Shown here: piece after piece, positions 47,067 through 54,549 of the stretch
Position numbering within the stretch: position 1 is the stretch's first letter
How the letters are laid out: every line of letters begins with the position of its first letter
IMG/VR virus record: IMGVR_UViG_3300032116_000125
Span: 1-64,000 of that record
Reading direction: 5' to 3' (one strand)
DNA length: 64,000 bases
Source of the DNA: a virus
Position numbers and translations under genes: made by a program
Notes under the pieces: model-generated
What the model saw: only the letters and a program-made list of their open reading frames with translations
What the model was told of the DNA's origin: nothing
The model's database searches: none

Positions 47067-48060
47067 CAAGTGGATACTTGAGCAACTTAAAGAGAACGCC
47101 AAGTCAACCGGTGTTATCCTGCCTATCGTCCGGGTTCAAGCGGCCTTAGATAACGCTAACTCACAAGCAGAGCGTGACTCATCAGGACTGCACCCCAGCG
47201 AAATCTGCAAAAAGAACTGGTGCCCCCGCTCTTCGTGGTACACCCTCATGGGTTTCCCCCGCCCGACGACCAGTCCCGGTTTTAACCTGCTGAACATCTT
47301 TGCGGAGGGTAACGCCATCCATAACAAGTGGCAAACTTGGTTGTGGCACGCCGGTGTATTGCGGGGCAACTGGCAATGTCGCTTATGTGACCACCGCTGG
47401 CAGGGAGCGGGTGGCACATCCTGCCCATCCTGCGGGGCAGAGGCTGTCCGTTACCGTGAGGTGCCCATCCGTAACGAGGAATACAACATCACGGGGCACG
47501 CTGACGGGATTGTCGCTCACGCCGATGGCGAAACGCTCATTGAGATCAAGAGCGTAGGCGTGGGCACACTTCGCTTTGAAGCGCCCGACCTGTTTATCCC
47601 GTATTCCAAGGGTGAGATCACCATTGATGAAATGTGGAACCGTATTCGCAAGCCGTTTCCGTCCCACCTTCGTCAGGCCAACCTGTACATGTTCTGCACA
47701 GGGATACACACCTTGTCGTTCATCTATGAGTGGAAGCCCACACAAGATGTCAAAGAGTTTACCGTTCGGTTCCAGCCTGAGATCATTGACGACATCTTGA
47801 CTGGGTGCGCCGATATCATGGCGCACATAGAGGGCAAGCGCCCACCAATGCGACCGATGTGGGTGGATAGCATCACTCACGCAACATGCAAGTCATGTCC
47901 ATACAAGAACAAATGTTGGGGAGAAGATGACACGGATAGTACGGACCATGCCAGCGACCGATCCGGTGGAGAGGTTCAAGGACAAGTTCAGCCTCCCAGC
48001 ACGACCGGGGTCGGCACCCCCGGAGATACCCCGGGACCTAGACGGGTTATCAGACGCTGA
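47056..48060 (+). CDS. Cas4/RecB-like nuclease with Fe-S and zinc motifs
   Basis: 334 residues. The nuclease core is ITGHADGIVAHADGE (D150) and LIEIKSVG (E163, K165), then HLRQANLYM (motif with Q207). C51 plus C278-x2-C281-x5-C287 gives the four-cysteine Fe-S cluster of Cas4/AddB. A zinc ribbon is inserted between (C108, C111, C123, C126). It trims DNA ends. After residue 290 the tail is Gly/Pro-rich and overlaps the next gene for 134 bases. No CRISPR array is nearby, so this is a phage Cas4-like exonuclease. Confidence 0.82.
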   Translation: MGNNKWILEQLKENAKSTGVILPIVRVQAALDNANSQAERDSSGLHPSEICKKNWCPRSSWYTLMGFPRPTTSPGFNLLNIFAEGNAIHNKWQTWLWHAGVLRGNWQCRLCDHRWQGAGGTSCPSCGAEAVRYREVPIRNEEYNITGHADGIVAHADGETLIEIKSVGVGTLRFEAPDLFIPYSKGEITIDEMWNRIRKPFPSHLRQANLYMFCTGIHTLSFIYEWKPTQDVKEFTVRFQPEIIDDILTGCADIMAHIEGKRPPMRPMWVDSITHATCKSCPYKNKCWGEDDTDSTDHASDRSGGEVQGQVQPPSTTGVGTPGDTPGPRRVIRR

Positions 48061-48424
48061 CCTAATGAACCTGTACCGTGAGTTCATGGCATGGGTTTCG
48101 TACTCGCAGTCTGAACTGGTCATGGCCGAGATTGACGAAGAGAAGCAGTCTCACAAATGTCGTCTGTCTGAATCCACCGTTCTGATCGGGCAGTGGAACT
48201 CCGCTGACAAGGCAGACCGTGTGACGCTGGCTAAGGCACGGCGGGATGTGGACCCCATCGTGGTGGCCCAGCAAGAGGCATACCAAACAGCCCGGGCCTA
48301 CCGGAAACTTGTGGAGACTATGTTTGCCTCTTGTGAGCGTGGGGCGCAGTTGTTGTCCCGTGAACTGTCTCGGCGTATTGGTCTTGGTAGTAAAGACAAC
48401 CGCATAACGAGGTACACGGCATGA
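47927..48424 (+). CDS. Hypothetical helical protein overlapping the Cas4-like gene, 165 aa
   Basis: ATG 47927 with GGGGAG close upstream. It is helical: DLDGLSDADLMNLYREFMAW, VSYSQSELVMAEIDEEKQSH, ADRVTLAKARRDVDPIVVAQ and LVETMFASCERGAQLLSREL. The second half looks like a recombination-mediator or exonuclease-partner four-helix domain, but nothing specific was recognised. The first 130 bases share DNA with the upstream gene in another frame. Confidence 0.6.
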   Translation: MTRIVRTMPATDPVERFKDKFSLPARPGSAPPEIPRDLDGLSDADLMNLYREFMAWVSYSQSELVMAEIDEEKQSHKCRLSESTVLIGQWNSADKADRVTLAKARRDVDPIVVAQQEAYQTARAYRKLVETMFASCERGAQLLSRELSRRIGLGSKDNRITRYTA

Positions 48425-48984
48425 CCGATCTAGCGTCATTCACAAAAGACTTCACTCCTAGAACAGACAAATATGACTTAGGTTATATTGACGGGTTCTA
48501 CAACGACTTACTTACCCCACTGAAGTCTAAGGCAATAAATCTTCTGGAAATTGGTATTCAGTTTGGCCACAGCATCATGCTATGGCACTCTTACTTTCCA
48601 AAAGCCAAGATTTATTGCGCTGACATCACCGAATGCCCTGACATCTCCCACCTTACTAGAGTCACTCAATACACCGAAGACGCTTATAGCCCGTCGTTAC
48701 TAGAGAAACTCAGCGGTAAGACCTTTGACATCATCATAGATGACGGTCCCCACACCCTAGAGAGCATGGAGTACTTTTTAACGTACTACCCGCATTTGCT
48801 TAAAAAGACCGGGGTACTTGTTTTAGAGGACATCATTAACACCTCGTGGACCGCAGAACTTGTCAAACGTGTACCACAGGGGTACACAGCGATGGTGCAC
48901 CATATGGGTGGGAGCCAAAAGACCCAGCATTTGTATGACTTATGGTGCAACGGCCTTGACGTCATAACAGTGATAAAAGACTGA
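48421..48984 (+). CDS. SAM-dependent methyltransferase-like protein, 187 aa
   Basis: NLLEIGIQFGHSIMLWHSYF is motif I of class I methyltransferases (E-x-G-x-x-x-G), then AKIYCADITECP as motif II and FDIIIDDGPHTLESMEYFLT as motif IV. These features match the macrocin-O-methyltransferase or cephalosporin-hydroxylase-like group. It is unlike DNA methyltransferases, with no NPPY or PC motif. The gene is AT-richer than its neighbours and has a weak start signal, so it may have been acquired. Possible target: glycan or small molecule. Confidence 0.75.
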   Translation: MTDLASFTKDFTPRTDKYDLGYIDGFYNDLLTPLKSKAINLLEIGIQFGHSIMLWHSYFPKAKIYCADITECPDISHLTRVTQYTEDAYSPSLLEKLSGKTFDIIIDDGPHTLESMEYFLTYYPHLLKKTGVLVLEDIINTSWTAELVKRVPQGYTAMVHHMGGSQKTQHLYDLWCNGLDVITVIKD

Positions 48985-48985
48985 T

Positions 48986-49219
48986 ATGGAGCCTGACATT
49001 TATGAATGGCTGAGAGAACGCCAAACCATCACCAGCCCCTCGGGCGTTACTTACGATGTACGGCGCTTCAAAGAAGCCGCTGACGAGATTGAGCGACTAC
49101 GAGCCGAACTAGCCGACTGCAACAACGACTTTGACTGTTTAAAGCAGATACACGACAAAGTACGAAGCGAACGTGACCAACTGTTAGAAGGGGTTTTGAA
49201 TAATGTCCATTTATCGTAA
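48986..49219 (+). CDS. Short coiled-coil protein, 77 aa
   Basis: It starts one base after the methyltransferase stop. The product has TITSPSGVTYDVRRFKEAAD followed by EIERLRAELADCNNDFDCLK and QIHDKVRSERDQLLEG, a coiled coil of heptads. This is a common small phage protein type. It overlaps the next start. No function assigned. Confidence 0.6.
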   Translation: MEPDIYEWLRERQTITSPSGVTYDVRRFKEAADEIERLRAELADCNNDFDCLKQIHDKVRSERDQLLEGVLNNVHLS

Positions 49220-49391
49220 TGACGCCGCCGAAGCGAACGCCCGCCTTGACCGCCAGCGTGACTTGTACCGTTACGGAGGTGGTCGGCACATGGATGACAT
49301 CCGTGGTGAGATCACCGAAATCCGTAAGTCTGTGCAGGAAACCACCGCTTTGCTCAACCGCCTAATTGAACTTATTCAGAATAATGGCTAA
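49203..49391 (+). CDS. Short helical protein, 62 aa
   Basis: ATG 49203 after AGAAGGGG. MSIYRNDAAEANARLDRQRD followed by RGEITEIRKSVQETTALLNR and LIELIQNNG is a helix with a Tyr/Gly loop. It overlaps the genes on both sides. Possibly an oligomerisation subunit. No function assigned. Confidence 0.55.
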   Translation: MSIYRNDAAEANARLDRQRDLYRYGGGRHMDDIRGEITEIRKSVQETTALLNRLIELIQNNG

Positions 49392-49749
49392 TAAATCAAA
49401 GCAAAAAGGAACATCGTTTGAAACGATGGTCAAGCAGTACCTCAATGACAACGGGTTTCCCGATGCTGAGCGCACTCCGCTGAAGGCTGGAGATGACACC
49501 GGTGACATCAACGGCATCAAGAACCGTAACACCGGGCGTAATGCCATCATCCAGTGTAAGAATCAGAAGTCATTCCAGTTAAGCCAATGGCTGGACGACA
49601 CGGTCAAGCAGGCTCAGAACAAGGGTGACGCTGTTCCTGCTCTAGTTGTTAAACGCCCAAATAAAGGCGTTAATTCACTAGGTGATACTTACGCTGTTTT
49701 ACGTCTTTGCGACCTCGTAGACCTATTGAAAGAGGCCGGTTACTTCTAA
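49384..49749 (+). CDS. Holliday-junction-resolvase-like PD-(D/E)XK nuclease
   Basis: 121 residues from ATG 49384 on an overlap with the previous gene. KQKGTSFETMVKQYLNDNG, ERTPLKAGDDTGDINGI (D41) and AIIQCKNQKSF (Q57-C-K59) form the Hjc-type catalytic set, followed by the helix QLSQWLDDTVKQAQNKG and a strand VPALVVKRP. It should resolve branched DNA made during replication. This makes the third PD-(D/E)XK enzyme within 3 kb. Confidence 0.82.
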   Translation: MANKSKQKGTSFETMVKQYLNDNGFPDAERTPLKAGDDTGDINGIKNRNTGRNAIIQCKNQKSFQLSQWLDDTVKQAQNKGDAVPALVVKRPNKGVNSLGDTYAVLRLCDLVDLLKEAGYF

Positions 49750-49750
49750 T

Positions 49751-49777
49751 ATCTATGGGGTACACAACCCCTTAGAT
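49751..49777 (+). promoter_or_regulatory. Hairpin upstream of the SpoVS-like gene
   Basis: ATCTATGGGGT at 49751-49761 and ACCCCTTAGAT at 49767-49777 pair over 11 bases with one mismatch and loop ACACA. It fills the gap between two genes and ends 3 bases before the GGAG of the next gene. It may be a partial terminator, an RNA-processing site or a regulator of translation. Confidence 0.6.
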
Positions 49778-49790
49778 ACTGGAGTACAGA

Positions 49791-50081
49791 ATGTCGCAAG
49801 AATTGAACGCCTCCGTTGATGACATCATCAAGGTGTCCGGAAGTAGTAACCCGCAGAGCGTGGGTTCCATCATGGCCCGAGCCGTTATCGCCGGGCAGGC
49901 ACCCCGCATGCGTGCTATCGGTGCATCAGCCGTAAACCAAGCCGCCAAAGCCTGCGCTATTGCCCGTGGCTTTGTCGCCCCCCGGGGTATTGACCTCACC
50001 TTTGTGATAGGCTTTGATGATATTGAAGGTGAAAAAGGGACTACAATAAGTGCTATGTCCTTTAAACCCGTTGTGAGGTAA
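49791..50081 (+). CDS. SpoVS-like (stage V sporulation protein S family) protein
   Basis: 96 residues: DIIKVSGSSNPQSVGSIMAR, AVIAGQAPRMRAIGASAVNQ, AAKACAIARGFVAPRGIDLT and FVIGFDDIEGEKGTTISAMS. The series K-V-S-x4-P-x-SVG-x-I-A, AIGA-x-AVNQA-x-KA-x-AIARG-F-VAP matches SpoVS, a small Alba-like protein of spore formers and some other bacteria. Its biochemical role is not known to me beyond possible nucleic-acid binding. A copy in a phage suggests modulation of host development or nucleoid. Strong motif match. Confidence 0.9.
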   Translation: MSQELNASVDDIIKVSGSSNPQSVGSIMARAVIAGQAPRMRAIGASAVNQAAKACAIARGFVAPRGIDLTFVIGFDDIEGEKGTTISAMSFKPVVR

Positions 50082-50083
50082 TT

Positions 50084-51220
50084 ATGCCCCGTAAGAAGCC
50101 CGGTGAAGCGCCTAAGAAGCGTGGTCGTCCTCGCAAAGATCAGGCTCCTACTCGTGGGCGCCCTCGCAAAGCGGATGACACCACGATTGTTGGTACCCCG
50201 ATAACAACTTCTTCGGCCCCGGCCACTGGGTCTCGTGCGTATCAGGTTGCCATGAGCAAGATCGGCCGTGCTGAGAGTTTTTGGGGCGTTGGTACGGGGC
50301 GCCCTGACCGCACTATGTGGGCAGACGCTACTGGACCCGCTGAGACGGACCAAGAGTTCCGTGAGCGCCTTGCGGGTGGGCGTTCAAACCCTGAGCCCAC
50401 GACTGTGACCACAGAGAGGGCGCTTGGCGAAGTGGGCAAGCGTGGTGAAGAGCGTATTGACCCTGTCCGAGATCGCCCCCTGCCTTCGCTGGTCGGCCCC
50501 GGTGTCCCCTCACTGCGAGGCACTCACCGAGCGGTGCCCCTCGGTGATCGTGATGTAAGCATCTCAACCGATACCTCAGTTGATGACAGTGGCAGGGTTG
50601 CTCCTCCTACCCTTGTTACTTTTCCCGGCCCCGTCAGCGTTTCAGGCGTTATCCCTGCTCACATGGGTGGTAGCCAATTCCGTCCACTGGCTAGCCAAGC
50701 AACTGGCCCACGCCAAACACAGGGGCCCCGACTCTTCCGTAGTAGCCGAGTACAGCCTGATCAGGCCCGTGAGGAAGACGCTGATGTGTACGAGCGCTTG
50801 GTGCACCTCCACGAATCCATTAGGGGCATGATGGAGGACTCCGGTGCCCCGGCGTACAGGGCACCCTCTGGCCCATCGGGGCGTGCGGTTACCCCAGACA
50901 TGAAACAGCGTGCAGAATCTCACGCCTCCGATATCCGTGCCCGTACGGGGGACGACACGATGAAGACTTGGATTGACGAAGACATCAAGAAGAAGTGGGA
51001 AGAAGACAACGCTAAGCCTGAGGTTACAACTAGCGCCTCACCAACGGTGACCCCGGTTGGCGGTGATCGTATTACTTCCGAAAACGAAAAAACTAACATG
51101 AAGACCGCTCCCGATGCAGAGGCACAGGCCCGTGGAGCAGAGCGCCGAGCCGCCCGGCAAGCCGCCGAAGCCGACATGGCGGCGATGGACAGAGAAAACA
51201 GGAACAAAAAGAAGAAGTAA
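50084..51220 (+). CDS. AT-hook-bearing disordered protein, 378 aa
   Basis: It starts two bases after the spoVS stop. Two AT-hooks sit in the first 30 residues (KKRGRPRK and TRGRPRK). The rest is Pro/Gly/Thr-rich and disordered with small helical pieces, ending in a charged helix (ARGAERRAARQAAEADMAAM) with a Lys-rich tail. It should bind AT-rich DNA in the minor groove. No enzymatic motif. It leads a run of similarly disordered small genes. Confidence 0.7.
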   Translation: MPRKKPGEAPKKRGRPRKDQAPTRGRPRKADDTTIVGTPITTSSAPATGSRAYQVAMSKIGRAESFWGVGTGRPDRTMWADATGPAETDQEFRERLAGGRSNPEPTTVTTERALGEVGKRGEERIDPVRDRPLPSLVGPGVPSLRGTHRAVPLGDRDVSISTDTSVDDSGRVAPPTLVTFPGPVSVSGVIPAHMGGSQFRPLASQATGPRQTQGPRLFRSSRVQPDQAREEDADVYERLVHLHESIRGMMEDSGAPAYRAPSGPSGRAVTPDMKQRAESHASDIRARTGDDTMKTWIDEDIKKKWEEDNAKPEVTTSASPTVTPVGGDRITSENEKTNMKTAPDAEAQARGAERRAARQAAEADMAAMDRENRNKKKK

Positions 51221-51222
51221 AG

Positions 51223-51381
51223 ATGTACGGACCGCTAGACCCCCTGTCATGGGACGAGATGCTTGACGATCTCGGTTACTCTGATGACGACAACGATGAC
51301 GATTACTACGGCAGTAAAAAGGGTAGTAAGGGTAAGAAGAAAACCAAATTTCGAGATTACGAATGGGACGAGTACGACTGA
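51223..51381 (+). CDS. Small acidic/Lys protein, 52 aa
   Basis: ATG 51223 follows GAAGTAAAG. MYGPLDPLSWDEMLDDLGYS, DDDNDDDYYGSKKGSKGKKK, TKFRDYEWDEYD. It is acidic, then basic, then acidic, so probably disordered. The stop overlaps the next ATG (TGATGG). No family recognised. Confidence 0.6.
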   Translation: MYGPLDPLSWDEMLDDLGYSDDDNDDDYYGSKKGSKGKKKTKFRDYEWDEYD

Positions 51382-51521
51382 TGGCGAAATACGCATACCG
51401 ACCTGACCCCCGAAATGAGTTCTTGAAGCGTGGCGTCCGTAAGCCCCGCCCCATCGCACCGCTTGGTGGGGGCTCTCAGGGAGGAATGCTCTCCGGTACT
51501 GGTACCGGCATGGATCGGTAA
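51381..51521 (+). CDS. Small basic protein, 46 aa
   Basis: ATG 51381 on a TGATG overlap. MAKYAYRPDPRNEFLKRGVR, KPRPIAPLGGGSQGGMLSGT. It is basic then Gly-rich. The stop overlaps the next start (TAATGA). This tight chain of overlaps supports translation. Function unknown. Confidence 0.55.
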   Translation: MAKYAYRPDPRNEFLKRGVRKPRPIAPLGGGSQGGMLSGTGTGMDR

Positions 51522-52012
51522 TGACTAACGCATTCACCACCGGCCCTAGTCCTGACGGTAACCGTAACTCAGGAAGCACTCTTCCTTTACTTGGTCCTAC
51601 CCCGGTATTCCGCAACGCCAAGGATCAGCGGCTCTCCGCCTTCGGCTCCACACCGGACACCCAGTACCCCGATGGTTACCTTGGGACAATGTCCAGTAAC
51701 CGCCGTCAGGATAAGTTGACGAACGCTGTCGCCCGGGCTAACCAAAGGTCTTATTCTAGAGGTGTTCATAAGGGCGAGCGGATTAATGCAGGCGATTACA
51801 TTTGGCCTAAAGAATTCAACCTCTTAACCGGACTGGTATTGGAATCCAAGGGTCAAAAGTTCGCCCCAACAGGCGCTGAACCTGCCATGTTGACCAACGA
51901 TGGAAAGGTTGGACCCCGTGGTATTCCTCGGGGATTGGAGCGCCCTAACCCTGAAGTTATAGATATGCAACGCCGAAGCATGCTAAAATCCTTAGCACCA
52001 GCATGGCGTTAA
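51521..52012 (+). CDS. Hypothetical protein, 163 aa
   Basis: ATG 51521 overlaps the previous stop. MTNAFTTGPSPDGNRNSGST, then SSNRRQDKLTNAVARANQRS and GERINAGDYIWPKEFNLLTG. Mostly Gly/Pro/Asn-rich with a few hydrophobic segments. No motif. It is a member of the run of disordered phage proteins between 50084 and 54747. Confidence 0.6.
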   Translation: MTNAFTTGPSPDGNRNSGSTLPLLGPTPVFRNAKDQRLSAFGSTPDTQYPDGYLGTMSSNRRQDKLTNAVARANQRSYSRGVHKGERINAGDYIWPKEFNLLTGLVLESKGQKFAPTGAEPAMLTNDGKVGPRGIPRGLERPNPEVIDMQRRSMLKSLAPAWR

Positions 52013-52026
52013 TATAAGGAGAAATC

Positions 52027-52323
52027 ATGGCAAAGATTATGCCCGCTATCCATTCTCGTGGATCTCATGGCGGTTCCGGTCAGTACGAGACCGGTGCTAA
52101 CCCGGCCCCGACCCGCTCCCGAGCGACTCGTGACGCCGACCAGTACCGTCGCATGCGTGAGGTCCCGAACGCCGAGAGGCACCGTGATGAGTTGAACGAG
52201 GCCGGAGTTACCGGCGATAAGACCATGAAGCGGATGCAGAAGTGCGGTTCGTGTGGCACGATCAACGATGCCAGCAGTGAGTCGTGCAAGGCTTGTGCGA
52301 GCGACCCCCGGGCCGGTTACTGA
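52027..52323 (+). CDS. Small zinc-finger protein, 98 aa
   Basis: After AAGGAGAAATC. The C-terminal end carries KCGSCGTINDASSESCKACA, a four-Cys ribbon with CxxC-x10-CxxC spacing. The N-terminus is a basic Ser/Arg-rich stretch with helices (RREPNAERHRDELNEA-type). A nucleic-acid-binding or protein-binding role is likely. Recurrent in actinophages. Confidence 0.65.
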   Translation: MAKIMPAIHSRGSHGGSGQYETGANPAPTRSRATRDADQYRRMREVPNAERHRDELNEAGVTGDKTMKRMQKCGSCGTINDASSESCKACASDPRAGY

Positions 52324-52332
52324 GAACTAATC

Positions 52333-52500
52333 ATGCCGTGGTCTCCGAAAGACGCACCGAAGAAGACCAAGAAGGCTGACACTCCCAAAGAGAAAGAGGA
52401 GTGGGCCAAGGTAGCCAACTCAGTCTTGAAGAAGACGGGGAGCGACGCCACCGCGGTGCGTATCGCTAACTCTACGATTGCCAAGAGAGGTAAGAAGTAA
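52333..52500 (+). CDS. Small conserved basic protein (MPWSPKDA family), 55 aa
   Basis: ATG 52333: MPWSPKDAPKKTKKADTPKE, then KEEWAKVANSVLKKTGSDAT, AVRIANSTIAKRGKK. The signature 'MPW-x-PKDA-x-KHTKKA-x-TP-x2-x-QWA-x-VAN-x-VL-x-TG' with 'AIRIANA' is a widespread uncharacterised small phage and bacterial protein. It resembles in style the basic proteins of the leftward block (34603-35601). The gene overlaps the next start (TAATGG). Confidence 0.75.
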   Translation: MPWSPKDAPKKTKKADTPKEKEEWAKVANSVLKKTGSDATAVRIANSTIAKRGKK

Positions 52501-52859
52501 TGGAAGTAATTAAAGACCCCAAACCCCTCGCTGGTGGCGGTGGCGCCGGTCAGCCCCCGAAGCGCCCCCGCACGGTTAATGACGCAGACCTCCCCAATGA
52601 CCCCATGGACTATGTCACCCGCATCGGGCGAAACGACCACTTTGCGGCTGGAATGGACCACGGCCGTGGTGGTGGCCCCGGCCCTTATTACGACTTTGAC
52701 TACGGCGCCCCTCAGAAAGGCACCAAGGCTTTGCAGGCCCAGTTCGGTCAGGCTTTTGACCCTAAGCGTGCTTTCAAGCCGATGCCACAAGTTCCAGATT
52801 ACTCGGGTCACGACTATAAGGAAGGGCCTCGTAAGCCCCCTACTAAGAAGAAGGTCTGA
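52500..52859 (+). CDS. Gly-rich hypothetical protein, 119 aa
   Basis: MEVIKDPKPLAGGGGAGQPP, then RNDHFAAGMDHGRGGGPGPY and YDFDYGAPQKGTKALQAQFG. Gly-rich with short conserved-looking blocks, ending in a Lys-rich tail. No domain recognised. Starts on a TAATG overlap. Confidence 0.55.
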   Translation: MEVIKDPKPLAGGGGAGQPPKRPRTVNDADLPNDPMDYVTRIGRNDHFAAGMDHGRGGGPGPYYDFDYGAPQKGTKALQAQFGQAFDPKRAFKPMPQVPDYSGHDYKEGPRKPPTKKKV

Positions 52860-52860
52860 C

Positions 52861-53166
52861 ATGGACAGTCAAGCAAAACACCCCGGACGCAAAACAGGAC
52901 GAGACGACCACACCGGTCGCATCGCTGGATACCAGTCATACTCCACTGGCGACGCTGGCTCAGCGTACGACAGCACCTTTGATGTTATGAATCCTCCGAA
53001 TGCCCCTGAACGTGGTCCCGCTGGCCCCCTCGGCCGTGTGGTCAACAAGGGCTTGAACGCTCTCGGCGTGCCCGAATCGGAAGGCCGTGTTGGTAAGGTT
53101 TCTCGTGCAGACAAGAAAACTTACAAGCAGAATCTAAAGACGTACAAGAAAAATCAAGGGAAGTAA
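52861..53166 (+). CDS. MDSQ-type paralogue 1, 101 aa
   Basis: MDSQAKHPGRKTGRDDHTGR, then a Gly/Ser middle, and SRADKKTYKQNLKTYKKNQG at the end. The first 20 residues are shared with the next gene, so they arose by duplication or domain swapping. The rest is different. Start ATG 52861 one base after the previous stop codon. Confidence 0.6.
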   Translation: MDSQAKHPGRKTGRDDHTGRIAGYQSYSTGDAGSAYDSTFDVMNPPNAPERGPAGPLGRVVNKGLNALGVPESEGRVGKVSRADKKTYKQNLKTYKKNQGK

Positions 53167-53171
53167 TCACC

Positions 53172-53447
53172 ATGGACAGCCAAGCAAGACATCCCGAACG
53201 TAAGACAGATCGTGCATCCCACACCGGGCGGGTAACTAAACTCACTGGCAAGGTGGTTGGCCATACCCCGGGCCACGTTTGGATGAGCGCTGAGTCTACT
53301 GGCGGTGGGCAGACTGACAGCCACATGATTCCCCACTCGGAAGGTGGGCGTTTCCCAGTTGGTCAGACTGTGCGTGCTACTAACACGAAAAATGTTAATG
53401 GCACCGATAACTGGGCCCTTCAGTTGGGCGAAGGTTACGACGAGTAA
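53172..53447 (+). CDS. MDSQ-type paralogue 2, 91 aa
   Basis: MDSQARHPERKTDRASHTGR, then RVTKLTGKVVGHTPGHVWMS and VRATNTKNVNGTDNWALQLG. The N-terminus is nearly the same as in the preceding gene. The rest forms beta strands (KLTGKVVGHTPGHVWMS...MIPHSEGGRFPVGQTVRAT) like a small OB or SH3-like barrel. No function assigned. Confidence 0.6.
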   Translation: MDSQARHPERKTDRASHTGRVTKLTGKVVGHTPGHVWMSAESTGGGQTDSHMIPHSEGGRFPVGQTVRATNTKNVNGTDNWALQLGEGYDE

Positions 53448-53450
53448 AAC

Positions 53451-53744
53451 GTGGGCAAACCGTGGCAGACTCACGAGGAGTACCTCACCGATCAGGCCCT
53501 AGAGGCCGCTCTGAGTCTTACCCCGGATGAGATTCGGGAACTGCGCCCCCAGCACCCGCTGGAGTTGCTCCCTCAAAACCGTGGCTTTGTTAAACAGACC
53601 ATCACCGTAATGGATGTACTCACGGTCAACCGCTACGCCGCCACTAACCGCTCGTGGTTGTCTGGTATGCCCGTTCGCCGTACCCAACTGGCAGACGGCG
53701 ACTGGACCGGCACGGGCCGCTACTCAATGGACGCACTCGGATGA
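53451..53744 (+). CDS. Hypothetical protein, 97 aa
   Basis: GTG start at 53451. MGKPWQTHEEYLTDQALEAA, LSLTPDEIRELRPQHPLELL and TITVMDVLTVNRYAATNRSW. Mostly helical with a basic end. It overlaps the next gene's ATG. No family recognised. Confidence 0.6.
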   Translation: MGKPWQTHEEYLTDQALEAALSLTPDEIRELRPQHPLELLPQNRGFVKQTITVMDVLTVNRYAATNRSWLSGMPVRRTQLADGDWTGTGRYSMDALG

Positions 53745-54505
53745 GCAAAGAGTTTGAACGCCAACTAAAACAGGCCATGAAGAGTATGGGCAGTGGGTCT
53801 ATTCCGACCACGGACTACTCCATGGGGGAGACCTTCTCAACGTCTGAAATAAAGTACCCAAAGGCTCGTGAGTATCCCGGATTCACCCCGCCAGATTCTG
53901 GCATCACTCGTGACTTCTCAGGGCGTAAGTACGAGCCTTTTGCGATGACTGCTTCTAAGTCATGGTCAGACATTCGCCTCCAACGCACCCGTATGGGTGG
54001 CGATGCGGAAGATGCGGAAGATGGGGGAGATGGGGAAGACGAGAACCAAAATCCTGCCCCTGCCCCCTCCTCGCCCCTCCCGACAAGTGGGAGTGGGAGC
54101 CAAACCACTGGTGGTGGGCGTGGGCGCAGGAAAAGCACCCGACCCACCTATGTAGCCACTGGTCGTGGGCGCAAAACACCCGCCCAGTCAGGACCACCTA
54201 CTTATGTCGCCACCGGTCGTGGGAAACTGAAGCCGGTAAAAACCCCCAAAGAGGGGTCTCTCTCTCGTGATCCTGACTCCGGTGAAGTCATGTGGGACCC
54301 GAATAAGGACTTCACTGCTGGAGACGCCCGTGTCCTTATTTCTGAGGGTGCCCGTGAGGGCGTCCGGGCCGTTGGGCGAGGACTCCGCAGTGGGGCCTCA
54401 AAGGTTGCGAGAAGCGTAAAAGGACGAGTTGGCAAAGGGGCCGGGCAGTCATCCCAAATGGACGACGTCACCGGATTCACCGACCCGTTTGACCCTTTCG
54501 CATGA
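53741..54505 (+). CDS. Basic disordered protein with PTYVATGRG repeats, 254 aa
   Basis: ATG 53741 overlaps the previous stop. The middle is acidic (DAEDAEDGGDGEDENQNPAP) with a Ser/Pro linker; then PTYVATGRGRKTP and PTYVATGRGKLK, two repeats of PTYVATGRG with basic flanks, then a Gly/Arg/Ser-rich tail (GVRAVGRGLRSGASKVARSV). Such basic low-complexity proteins bind nucleic acid or acidic surfaces. No domain recognised. Confidence 0.6.
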   Translation: MSKEFERQLKQAMKSMGSGSIPTTDYSMGETFSTSEIKYPKAREYPGFTPPDSGITRDFSGRKYEPFAMTASKSWSDIRLQRTRMGGDAEDAEDGGDGEDENQNPAPAPSSPLPTSGSGSQTTGGGRGRRKSTRPTYVATGRGRKTPAQSGPPTYVATGRGKLKPVKTPKEGSLSRDPDSGEVMWDPNKDFTAGDARVLISEGAREGVRAVGRGLRSGASKVARSVKGRVGKGAGQSSQMDDVTGFTDPFDPFA

Positions 54506-54549
54506 CCACAGCCGTGTTTGTGGTAACCTCTAACTGATAAGGAGTAACT

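Noticed and set aside
47056-48060. CRISPR-associated Cas4
   Set aside because: No array, Cas1 or Cas2 occurs here. The position in a recombination block fits a phage exonuclease with the same fold.
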